Program-made: the position numbers and the translations under genes
DNA from: SZUA-365 sp049663345
GTDB lineage: Bacteria; Bacteroidota; Ignavibacteria; SZUA-365
Direction of reading: 5' to 3'
DNA length: 64,000 nucleotides
Assembly: GCA_049663345.1 (NCBI GenBank)
Contig: JBATDG010000072.1
Coordinates: forward strand, 62,001-126,000
In this document: piece after piece, positions 9,097-17,452 of the stretch
Position numbering within the stretch: position 1 is the stretch's first letter
Layout: each line of letters opens with the position of its first letter
Notes under the pieces: model-generated
Databases searched by the model: none
What the model saw: only the letters and a program-made list of their open reading frames with translations
What the model was told of the DNA's origin: nothing

Positions 9097-9702
9097 CTAC
9101 CGCGTTTTCATCATTGTGTTTTCCAGCTCTACTTCCTGGATTCGGAAGGAACCGGTGAAAACAACGCGTACCGGCTGATTCTGTTCATTGAAGGATTTAG
9201 TTACCCCATTTATCGTAGCGTCGATGGAGCCTATCAACTCGCCGTTCTCGTTGCTTTCAACCTTGAGATAGCCGTCGCTGGTCTGTCCATCGATTCTCTT
9301 TCTATCATCTCCAAGATAGAAACGATAAAACGATATCTTCTTCGCCTGGCTGAGATTGTATTTCCCCGGAGCGAAGGAGGGAAGCTCTATCCCGAGCCAC
9401 GTCTCCAACGGCTTTTCCCCTTTGTCGTCGAAACTGCTGATAACAAGGACCTCACCGCTTCCGGGTTTGAGCTGGATGACCCGAATTGCTTGCAGCGGAT
9501 CCGAAACATCAGCGGGATCGCCAATAACGGCATTTTTTACATAATAGCGCTCCGTATAGGTGAATTCCCGCTCGGGTGGGGCTTTCTCGGGCACTACCTT
9601 TTTCTCCACTGGAGGCGGCTGAATCGCGACCTCTTCTTTCGTGCCTGAACAGGCAGAAACAAGCAAAAATAAGACGATAATCGCCAGAATATTGTACTTC
9701 AT
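9097..9702 (-). CDS. Lipoprotein of unknown function
   Basis: A 201-residue lipoprotein. The signal peptide ends in a lipobox LVSAC with C18 as the lipidation site, followed by a Pro/Glu/Lys-rich linker. The rest is a beta-rich domain (VLVISSFDDKGEKPLETWLG, FYRFYLGDDRKRIDG) that I do not recognise. The frame extends upstream to 9819, but ATG 9702 has AGAGGG in front of it and starts the signal sequence. It sits between meaB (22 nt upstream) and radA (2 nt downstream), so it is probably in their operon; no functional link to either is apparent. Confidence 0.75.
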   Translation of the reverse strand: MKYNILAIIVLFLLVSACSGTKEEVAIQPPPVEKKVVPEKAPPEREFTYTERYYVKNAVIGDPADVSDPLQAIRVIQLKPGSGEVLVISSFDDKGEKPLETWLGIELPSFAPGKYNLSQAKKISFYRFYLGDDRKRIDGQTSDGYLKVESNENGELIGSIDATINGVTKSFNEQNQPVRVVFTGSFRIQEVELENTMMKTR

Positions 9703-9724
9703 AATCCCTCTGGGATGCTGTGAT

Positions 9725-10870
9725 TCAAAATGTTGAAATTTCTTCGTCAAAAAAGGTTTCGAGCAAACGCTGGGCAGCCAGCAGAGCAGGCATTTCCCCG
9801 GCTGATACCTTTCCTTCAAGCCGGGACATCAGTGCACCCACTCCGGGATGCGCGCGAAAGCGGTCCTGCAGTGTATGCCGGATACTTTCATGCATCCATG
9901 CCAGCGCCTGCTCACGCCGTTTTTTCTCCAGCCACCCGTTGCTCGTCATGCGTGCGTGATAATCGGTGATGCAATCCCAGATTTCACCAATCCCCGCGCG
10001 CGTGATTGAGGAACAGGTGAGTACAGGCGGAGCCCAATCAGGCGCCGGACATTTCATCATGTGCAATGCGCCTTCGTATTCCGACCTCGCGCGGTTGGCT
10101 TTGAGCAGATTGTCGCCATCTGCCTTGTTAATGGCCACCGCATCGGCCAATTCCATGATTCCCCGCTTGATTCCCTGCAAAGAATCGCCGGCACCGGCAA
10201 GCATCAGAAGAAGGAAGAAGTCTACCATCGAATGAACCATGGTTTCCGACTGTCCAACGCCCACGGTTTCTACAAAAACAACATCGAATCCGGCAGCTTC
10301 GCACACAAGCATGGCCTCGCGCGTCTTTCTTGCTACGCCCCCAAGAGATCCGGCGGAGGGCGAAGGCCGTATGAAAGCGTTCGGATCGACCGAGAGCTTT
10401 TCCATTCGTGTTTTGTCGCCCATGATGCTTCCGCTCGAGAGCTGACTGCTCGGATCGATAGCGAGTACGGCGATGCGGTGTCCTCTTTCGGTCAGCCAGG
10501 ACCCCAAAGCCTCGATAAAGCTGCTTTTTCCGACGCCCGGCACACCGGTAATACCGATGCGAACTGCTTTGCCCGTGTGCGGGAGCAGCTGTTCCATCAC
10601 GGCAAGCGCCCTGCGATTGTGTTCAGGTTTGAGGGATTCGATGAGCGTTATAGTTTTTCCGAGAATCACACGATCGCCGGCCAGAATGCCTTTGACGTGC
10701 TCCTCGACGCTCACTTCGGGAGGCGTACGGCGCTTTACCTGAGGAGCAGTACTGCCTGGAGATTCGATTCCCGGCAGCACGCCCAATCGCCCTTGCGAGC
10801 CGCGGGCAGTCCCTTCATCTCCCGACTCTGCACCGCTATGGGCTTCGCTATGGAAATCGTCGTGATGCAT
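9725..10870 (-). CDS. meaB: Methylmalonyl-CoA mutase G-protein chaperone MeaB/ArgK
   Basis: A 381-residue SIMIBI-class GTPase: Walker A GVPGVGKSS, AIDPSS, a switch region with GDKTRM, ETVGVGQSE and the base-recognition motif NKAD. MeaB gates adenosylcobalamin loading and protects methylmalonyl-CoA mutase. The first ~50 residues are polar and not conserved in the family, which may be a true extension or a start called too early. The mutase subunits themselves are 33 kb away at 43.1-47.4 kb. It is transcribed with sthA upstream (36-nt gap) and a lipoprotein gene downstream. Confidence 0.93.
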   Translation of the reverse strand: MHHDDFHSEAHSGAESGDEGTARGSQGRLGVLPGIESPGSTAPQVKRRTPPEVSVEEHVKGILAGDRVILGKTITLIESLKPEHNRRALAVMEQLLPHTGKAVRIGITGVPGVGKSSFIEALGSWLTERGHRIAVLAIDPSSQLSSGSIMGDKTRMEKLSVDPNAFIRPSPSAGSLGGVARKTREAMLVCEAAGFDVVFVETVGVGQSETMVHSMVDFFLLLMLAGAGDSLQGIKRGIMELADAVAINKADGDNLLKANRARSEYEGALHMMKCPAPDWAPPVLTCSSITRAGIGEIWDCITDYHARMTSNGWLEKKRREQALAWMHESIRHTLQDRFRAHPGVGALMSRLEGKVSAGEMPALLAAQRLLETFFDEEISTF

Positions 10871-10906
10871 TTGTGCCTGTTGGTCCTCGAAAACATCAGC
10901 AGATCG

Positions 10907-12304
10907 TTAGAACAAGCGGTTATAACCGTTCAGCGCCGCGACCCGGTAAGCCTCGGCCATCGTAGGATAATTAAAGGTTGTGGTCATGAAATACTTTATG
11001 CTGTTGACCGGTGCAGGCTGGGTCATGATGGCCTGTCCGATATGCAGAATTTCAGAAGCATTCTGGCCGAAACAGTGAATTCCGAGCAGTTCCAGGGTTT
11101 CGCGATGGAAAAGGATCTTCAGCATACCTGCCGTTTTTCCGGTTATCTGTCCCCGTGCGAGGTTGCGGAAGAATGACCGGCCGACTTCGTACGGAATATG
11201 CGCTGCGGTCAGTTCACGTTCAGTTTTCCCGATGCTGCTGATTTCCGGAGTCGTGTAGATTCCCGTCGGAAAATCATTTACTAGGTGATCGTCGCAGGTT
11301 CCATCGACAATATGCGTGCCGACGAAGCGTCCCTGATCATAAGCGGCACTCGAGAGAGAGGGAAAACCTACAATATCGCCGACCGCATAAATATGCGGAT
11401 GCACTGTCTGATACTGCGGGTTCACCTTGAGATTCCCGCGATGGTCTATTTCAATGCCCAGCGCTTCGAGTCCGAGTCCGGCGGAGTTGCCCGTGCGTCC
11501 GTTGGCCCAGAGCAGCAAATCGGATTTGATTTTCTTTCCTGTCTTCAGATGCAGCACTACACCGTTATCCAGCACTTCAACTCGTTCATATTCTTCATTC
11601 TGGCGGATGAGAATTCCTTCTTCATCGCGCATCTGATACGAGAGGGCATCGCTGATTTCATCATCCAGAAACTCCAGCATCCGCTGCCGGGTGTTGATGA
11701 GGTTGATCTTCACATCCAGTCCGCGGAACGCAGATGCGTATTCCGACCCAATAACACCCGCACCGTAAATCGTCATGGTGTCTGGAATTCGCCGCATTGT
11801 GAGGATGGTGTCGCTGTCAACCACAAACGGATTGTTGAAATCAATATCTTCGGGGTGATACGGATGCGAGCCGGTGGCGATCACAAAATGATCGGCCTTG
11901 AAATTACGCGATGCGCCTTCTGTCTCCTGCACGTTGATTGTATGCGCATCGACGAAGCTGGCCTGACCCCGAATTACTTCGATATCGTTGCGGTCGTAGA
12001 ACCCCTGGCGGTCCCTTACCTGCTGCCCGACGACGTCTTCGACCACAGTCATCAGTTCTTCGTAATTCATCTTGAGATTCCGTGTCACCCGGTCGAAGAG
12101 CCGGTTATGCCGCAATTCGGCATACTGCTGAATGACATGAATGAGCGTCTTGCTCGGAATCGTGCCCCAGTGAGTGCATCCTCCGCCGACCTCAAAATGC
12201 CGCTCAACGATGGCAACGGATTTCCCGGCCTTTGCGGCCTTGATCGAAGCGCCCTCTCCTCCAGGACCGCTGCCTATTACAATAACGTCGTATTTCTTTT
12301 CCAT
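10907..12304 (-). CDS. sthA: Soluble pyridine nucleotide transhydrogenase
   Basis: A flavoprotein of about 465 residues in the disulfide-reductase family. The FAD loop GSGPGGEGASIKAAKAGK, the motif GGGCTHWGTIPSKTL with a single cysteine in place of the redox CxxxxC pair, and the C-terminal dimerisation domain (ELLGIHCFGQNASEI) match SthA. SthA exchanges reducing equivalents between NADPH and NAD+ in the cytoplasm, mainly to drain excess NADPH. The frame continues upstream to a TTG at 12337; ATG 12304 is preferred because family members begin about ten residues before the FAD motif. It is the first gene of the sthA-meaB-lipoprotein-radA run. Confidence 0.92.
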   Translation of the reverse strand: MEKKYDVIVIGSGPGGEGASIKAAKAGKSVAIVERHFEVGGGCTHWGTIPSKTLIHVIQQYAELRHNRLFDRVTRNLKMNYEELMTVVEDVVGQQVRDRQGFYDRNDIEVIRGQASFVDAHTINVQETEGASRNFKADHFVIATGSHPYHPEDIDFNNPFVVDSDTILTMRRIPDTMTIYGAGVIGSEYASAFRGLDVKINLINTRQRMLEFLDDEISDALSYQMRDEEGILIRQNEEYERVEVLDNGVVLHLKTGKKIKSDLLLWANGRTGNSAGLGLEALGIEIDHRGNLKVNPQYQTVHPHIYAVGDIVGFPSLSSAAYDQGRFVGTHIVDGTCDDHLVNDFPTGIYTTPEISSIGKTERELTAAHIPYEVGRSFFRNLARGQITGKTAGMLKILFHRETLELLGIHCFGQNASEILHIGQAIMTQPAPVNSIKYFMTTTFNYPTMAEAYRVAALNGYNRLF

Positions 12305-12457
12305 GGATCCGGCTGTTTGGTTGGAGACTTCCGACAATATACGGAATGAGAGATGAATGCGGAAAACGGTCAGACGCTTTCCCCCCGAAGTGCATTGAAT
12401 TTCCCGCGCCGTTTTTGTGTTTTACCAATTGCACGTTTTACAAGGAAAAGGCAAATC

Positions 12458-12997
12458 ATGAAATACATTTCTCTGGCCCTGATCATGTTTTTCGCAGCTG
12501 CGACGGTACAGGCACAGGACTGCGGTACAGAACTGATGGTCCCGAAAAAGGGCGCGAAATCCACGCTGAAAGCAACTACAGGAAAGGCAAACAAGATGAC
12601 GAAAGTCGAAAAATCCGATTCGGAGTGGAAACAGATTCTCTCTCCGGATCAATTCCGCGTCCTGCGTCAGAAGGGAACTGAAGTGGCCTTCACCGGGAAG
12701 TACTACAAATACGACAAGGATGGAAATTATCGCTGCGCGGGCTGCGGCAGTCTGCTGTTCACTTCGAAGGAAAAGTATCACTCCGGTTCCGGTTGGCCCA
12801 GTTTCTACGCGCCGGCGGACAATAAGAACATCGTCATTCACAAAGATCGCAGCCATGGAATGGAACGCGATGAGGTGCTTTGCGCGCATTGCGGCGGACA
12901 TCTCGGCCATGTATTTGAAGACGGTCCGCAGCCGACCGGTATGCGCTTCTGTATTAACTCCGCTTCACTGGATTTCGAGGACAAGGATAAAAAATAG
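12458..12997 (+). CDS. msrB: Exported peptide-methionine (R)-S-oxide reductase
   Basis: A 179-residue MsrB with a signal peptide (MKYISLALIMFFAAATVQAQ), so repair of oxidised methionine is expected in the periplasm. The catalytic domain starts at SDSEWKQILSPDQFRVLRQK. It has the two zinc-binding CxxC pairs (CAGC, CAHC), HSGSGWPSF, and the catalytic cysteine in RFCINSASL. An AAGGAAAAGG precedes ATG 12458, favouring it over the longer frame from 12353. A second cysteine early in the mature part (QDCGTEL) could take part in recycling, but that is a guess. Divergent from sthA. Confidence 0.93.
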   Translation: MKYISLALIMFFAAATVQAQDCGTELMVPKKGAKSTLKATTGKANKMTKVEKSDSEWKQILSPDQFRVLRQKGTEVAFTGKYYKYDKDGNYRCAGCGSLLFTSKEKYHSGSGWPSFYAPADNKNIVIHKDRSHGMERDEVLCAHCGGHLGHVFEDGPQPTGMRFCINSASLDFEDKDKK

Positions 12998-13161
12998 GTG
13001 TATCGAGAGAGGAATTATTTTCTCGCAAAGGTGTCTTGAACTCGTAACAAAACAGGTCACTGTTTTGTCTCTTGATATGCGTCGGAATTTTGAAGTCTTT
13101 CATGAGGCGATATTCTTAACGCATTTTAATTGAAAAAGTTGGCGGATTCCTGTCTCGGGTA

Positions 13162-13190
13162 TTTACACCGAGAAAAAAAATGCATATAAT
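13162..13190 (+). promoter_or_regulatory. Sigma70-type promoter for the T9SS protein gene pair
   Basis: TTTACA at 13162-13167, a 17-nt spacer, then a perfect TATAAT at 13185-13190. Transcription would begin near 13197, about 43 nt before ATG 13240. The -35 element lies within a short inverted repeat (CTCGG...CCGAG). The hexamers are E. coli-like rather than the Bacteroidetes TAnnTTTG type. Confidence 0.65.
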
Positions 13191-13239
13191 ACGCTGACTC
13201 GTTCCGGAAACTTTGAATGCACCATCTTACCGGGCCTGT

Positions 13240-16200
13240 ATGGTAATACGATACGTATTTGCTTTCCTCGTTGCTTGCGCCCTTTTCCAACCCGTGAATG
13301 CCCAACCGACACTGATATTCAAACGTGTCGAAGTACTGTATCCGAAGATACGGCTGGCGTTCAAAGTCACCTGTGGCGGGACTTTTCGCAACGATATCCA
13401 ACCTCAGAATTTCGAAGTCTACGAAAACGGCATCAAGGTAAAAAACGCCACGTTGTGGTGTCCGCCTGATCCGGATTGCTGTGTATCGGTCGCGCTAGTG
13501 TTCGACCGTTCCGGTAGTATGGCTCCCCCAAAGATCGATAACGTCAAAGCCGGGGGGCTCGCCTTCGTGAACTCTATGAATCCCGACGGACTTCCCTGCG
13601 ATGAAGCTGCAGTGGTTTCCTTCAATCAAGGCTGTACCCTTGATGTTGGAATGACCACCAAGAAGCCGCAGCTGCTCGCCGCAATCAATGCCATGAAGGC
13701 AAACGGACAGACCGCTCTTTGGGACGCTACGGCGGTGGGAATTCAGGAATTGACAAACGCTGGAATAAACCGCTGCCGCGCGGTTGTGGTGCTCACTGAT
13801 GGGGGCGACAATAGCAGTCTGTATTTCCGGAGCGTGCAGGCCGTCGCACAATTTGCCATCTCACAGGATGTGAAAGTGTATACCATCGGCTACGGCGTTG
13901 CCGACCCCGCAGCCGATAATGCGCTGCGTTTTCTTGCCAACGCCACAGGTGGTGAATATTACCAGACCGGAACAGGATCGGATCTCGAACAGATCTACGC
14001 AAACATCAAACAGTCTGTGAAAGACGCCTTCCAGGAATGCTACATAGAATATGAAACCGGCTGTCCTGATGGTTCGCAGCGCGTCGTCGAATTGCAGCTC
14101 AAAAACTATTGCGGCGGTTCCGCCGTGCAGACACGCACGTATATGGCACCGCTGGATCGCTCTCAGTTTACGCCGATCGGGTTGCGCATCGAGAACGGAG
14201 AAGTCAGCTCAACGAAGGATATAATTATTCCTTTGATCCTTGAGACCCCGGTGAACGGGATTTTCGGCAAATGTAGTTTTTCGATCGGTTATGACAGGAA
14301 TGTCATGCAGCTGATGAGTGTAACAACTGCGGGAACACTCCTTGAAGGAAAAAGCCTCGACATACAGATCCTCGGATCAGGCGCGAATATTTCCATCAAG
14401 GAAAACCTGGAATTCAATACAGTGGGCGGGGTGCTTTGTTATCTGCATTTCCGGGCCGGCGACGTCGCAGCGATAACGTACCGGAATATCGAGCTGCTCA
14501 GTTGGAGTTTCGACGCCTACTGTCTTATTCCCCAGCTGCATCCTGGCAGGTTGAAAATCAATCCAAGAGAACCAATCCTCTCCTGCGAGGTTGCAGGACC
14601 GGACGCACTCAACTGGAACGACAAGGATAAGCGCTATGAGCCGAATCCTTTCAATGTGTCCGTCACTGTACTGAATTCCGGAACCAAGGAAGCATGGAAC
14701 GTTACCGCAACGATTGTCACTGACCCTTCGATCGTTGATCTGGTTACACCAACAGCTTTCTCACAACTCGTGACCCCGCGCATTATTCCGCCGGGCGGTT
14801 CCGCCACGGCGCAATGGACGCTCCGCGCTACAAAACAGGAAAATCTGGATTCTATCCCTATCTATTTTTCGATAAGCTCCGACAACCATCCGAATCTCGC
14901 ATGCTGGAAGCGGATCGTCGTAGATCCGGCGCTTAGCTCGGCAATCGTCTGCGATCTGAGCGCGCCCGATACCATTTATTTCCGTGAGCAATTTTACGAA
15001 CCCCAGGAATTCGATATCCAGGTCGGTGCGCATAATGTGGGAAGCGGACAGACACGCGAAGTGCGTGCACAGCTACTGCAGGATACCCGCTTTACGATCG
15101 TATCGCCTTCATCGGTGGATCTTTCTTCCATACTGCTTCCCGGCGAAAACGCCTCCGGCACTTTCCGTGTGCAAATTCATCCGAGGGATACCGATGGGTG
15201 TGATACGGTACGTGTCAACGTTCAGGGAGACGATACAAATCCCGCATGGTGTCTGTATCCGATATGGGTGCAGCGCGTGCGTATGCCGGAATTTACACTG
15301 ACCTGCAGCACCCCGATAGATTCACTGGTGTTCAGCGATGCAACGTATGAATACGAACCAAATCCTTTCTCGGTCACAACCGTGGCGACCAATATCGGCG
15401 AAACATACGCCGAGGAGTGCATTCTCATGCTCGCGGGTCCTCCGCGCTTCACTCCCATCGGCACCAACCTGCGGCCGCTGGGTACGATGCAGGTCGGCGA
15501 CAAGCGCAGTGAGCAATGGAGCATCCGCGCATTGCCCCGTACCGTGGCTGCGTGGGACACTCTTGTGTTTCAGGTTCTCGGCCGCGGCGGACTCGGACGA
15601 CAGATCGTCGTCGCGGAATGCCGTTTGCCGGTGTTCGTTCCTGCGGTTCGTCGTGCTGAATACGAACTCAGCTGTTCCGCACCCGATTCGATGACGTACG
15701 TAGATAACCAATATCAGCCCGATCCGATGCCATTTTCCCTGCGCATCACGAATATTGGAAATGCAGCGGGACGCGGACTTTCGCCAACCATCATTCCGCC
15801 GCCTTCCGTTTCTCTTGCGAACGGTGAAGTTGCTGAACGCTACGTTCCCGCACTGGCAGTTGGCCAAAGTGTGGATTTGACCTGGAATATGCATCCGGAA
15901 AGCCGCAGCTATGACGGCGACTACCGCTTCTGCGCGCAGATAGTGGATTCCATTGGGATCACTGCAGAATGCTGCACCGATGTTTTCATTCCGAAAACGG
16001 AAAATCCAATTCTCATGCCCTCCTGCTGGTCGATCGACACGCTTTTCCTCGACACGCAGAGTGGGGCCTACCTCGGAAATCCCTTCGAGGTCTCACTGAA
16101 TCTCACGAATATCGGACTTGGCAGGGCCAGGAATGTACAGGTGTCGATTTCCGTCTTGGGCTCTTTCATGCAGATTATGGGTCCCATCGATCAGGTGGTC

Positions 16201-17448
16201 GGCGATCTCGATGCCGGTGCTTCGGTCCGGATTTCATGGAACGTGAAAGCGCTCAAGCGAGACTTCCCGGCCGATATTCCGATCGTGATGACCATCGTTG
16301 CCGATAATGATGAGACCAGTGAATGTCAGGTCGTGGTGCATGTGCCAGCTATGCAGACTCCTGTGCTCCAGACAGTCTGCTCTTCGCTGCCTGAGGATTC
16401 GCTGTTCTTCGACTGGAGCACGGGTAAATTCGAATACCCGGAATGTACGCTGACATTCACGATCACCAATGTCGGAGCGGTGAATGCACAAAATGTCACC
16501 GCACTTCTCGTGCTTCCTTCCGGGGTCGTTCTATCCACCGGAGAGGAGACGCTCAAGCCTGTGGATCCATCGACTCTCGAGCCTGGCGCAAGCGGCACCG
16601 TGACCTGGAAGTTCCGTGCAATGCGCTCCAACGAAGATATTCTGAGAGAATTCCGCTTTATCGCACGCGCAGACAACGCGGATGATGCGGTGTGCATCGA
16701 CAAGCTGTTTATTGAGGGTTCGCCGAGGAAGGTTACACTTTCTTTCCCCGAGTACGCGCTGCTTCGCTATGGAGAAAAGCAGGACATTCCGATATATATC
16801 GATCGCACTATCGGAAAAGATCTTTCCGAATATGTGCTGCAGTTTTATTATGACGAGTCGGTACTCAACGTGCGTGGAGTCTCCAATGCCGGAACTTTGA
16901 CGGCGATCGGATGGGTCGGTGCAAAAATCAAACCCTGGGGAAATGGACATATCGAGATCAGCGACTACACAACCGGCACGCCGCTGGCTCGTGAAGACGG
17001 GATTTTGCTGAAATTGCAGGTCGAAGGCGTGTTCAATGAAAACAGCAGTTCCGCCAGCTATGGTGAATCAGTTTTGCATATCGATTCCATTTCATCCATT
17101 CTCAACCGCGGCGAGATTACTCTTCGCACTATTGACGGACGTGTGATCGCCACGAATCAATGCCTTGAGCCGCTCATCGCGAATGATCAATATATTCTGC
17201 GTCAGAACCGGCCAAACCCATTCAATCCCGAGACCGTCATCGAGTATATCCTACCGCAGGATGACTACATACGGCTGGTAGTATTCGATCGGCATGGACG
17301 CGAGGTTGCTATTCTCGCCGAGGGGATGTCCCCGAAAGGAAATCACATCGTTCGTTTCTCCGGTGAAGATCTCCCGTCCGGCTTGTATTTTTACCGCCTG
17401 GAGACTTCACACAACTTTGAAGTTCGTAAGATGATTCTCTCTCGTTAA
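13240..17448 (+). CDS. Secreted VWA / CARDB-like repeat / cohesin-like protein with T9SS sorting domain
   Basis: About 1402 residues from ATG 13240 (a TTG at 13213 is an alternative). A signal peptide (MVIRYVFAFLVACALFQPVNA) is followed by a von Willebrand A domain at about 83-265 with MIDAS motif DRSGS and VVVLTDGGD. Then come six ~120-residue beta-sandwich repeats, each opening with a Cys and a PNPF-like segment (YEPNPFNVSV, YEPNPFSVTT, LGNPFEVSLN) and resembling CARDB modules. A cohesin-like domain lies around 1165-1290. The end (NRPNPFNPETVIEYILPQ to FEVRKMILSR) is a T9SS type A sorting domain. It should be exported and attached to the cell surface; ligand unknown. A paralogue follows 4 nt later. 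Confidence 0.85.
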   Translation: MVIRYVFAFLVACALFQPVNAQPTLIFKRVEVLYPKIRLAFKVTCGGTFRNDIQPQNFEVYENGIKVKNATLWCPPDPDCCVSVALVFDRSGSMAPPKIDNVKAGGLAFVNSMNPDGLPCDEAAVVSFNQGCTLDVGMTTKKPQLLAAINAMKANGQTALWDATAVGIQELTNAGINRCRAVVVLTDGGDNSSLYFRSVQAVAQFAISQDVKVYTIGYGVADPAADNALRFLANATGGEYYQTGTGSDLEQIYANIKQSVKDAFQECYIEYETGCPDGSQRVVELQLKNYCGGSAVQTRTYMAPLDRSQFTPIGLRIENGEVSSTKDIIIPLILETPVNGIFGKCSFSIGYDRNVMQLMSVTTAGTLLEGKSLDIQILGSGANISIKENLEFNTVGGVLCYLHFRAGDVAAITYRNIELLSWSFDAYCLIPQLHPGRLKINPREPILSCEVAGPDALNWNDKDKRYEPNPFNVSVTVLNSGTKEAWNVTATIVTDPSIVDLVTPTAFSQLVTPRIIPPGGSATAQWTLRATKQENLDSIPIYFSISSDNHPNLACWKRIVVDPALSSAIVCDLSAPDTIYFREQFYEPQEFDIQVGAHNVGSGQTREVRAQLLQDTRFTIVSPSSVDLSSILLPGENASGTFRVQIHPRDTDGCDTVRVNVQGDDTNPAWCLYPIWVQRVRMPEFTLTCSTPIDSLVFSDATYEYEPNPFSVTTVATNIGETYAEECILMLAGPPRFTPIGTNLRPLGTMQVGDKRSEQWSIRALPRTVAAWDTLVFQVLGRGGLGRQIVVAECRLPVFVPAVRRAEYELSCSAPDSMTYVDNQYQPDPMPFSLRITNIGNAAGRGLSPTIIPPPSVSLANGEVAERYVPALAVGQSVDLTWNMHPESRSYDGDYRFCAQIVDSIGITAECCTDVFIPKTENPILMPSCWSIDTLFLDTQSGAYLGNPFEVSLNLTNIGLGRARNVQVSISVLGSFMQIMGPIDQVVGDLDAGASVRISWNVKALKRDFPADIPIVMTIVADNDETSECQVVVHVPAMQTPVLQTVCSSLPEDSLFFDWSTGKFEYPECTLTFTITNVGAVNAQNVTALLVLPSGVVLSTGEETLKPVDPSTLEPGASGTVTWKFRAMRSNEDILREFRFIARADNADDAVCIDKLFIEGSPRKVTLSFPEYALLRYGEKQDIPIYIDRTIGKDLSEYVLQFYYDESVLNVRGVSNAGTLTAIGWVGAKIKPWGNGHIEISDYTTGTPLAREDGILLKLQVEGVFNENSSSASYGESVLHIDSISSILNRGEITLRTIDGRVIATNQCLEPLIANDQYILRQNRPNPFNPETVIEYILPQDDYIRLVVFDRHGREVAILAEGMSPKGNHIVRFSGEDLPSGLYFYRLETSHNFEVRKMILSR

Positions 17449-17452
17449 TCGT

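Noticed and set aside
10061..12349. Long plus-strand frames opposite meaB and sthA
   Set aside because: Antisense shadows of well-conserved enzyme genes.
13154..13180. Terminator (CTCGG...CCGAG hairpin next to eight A residues)
   Set aside because: The A tract is on the wrong side for either strand; the sequence is better explained by a promoter.
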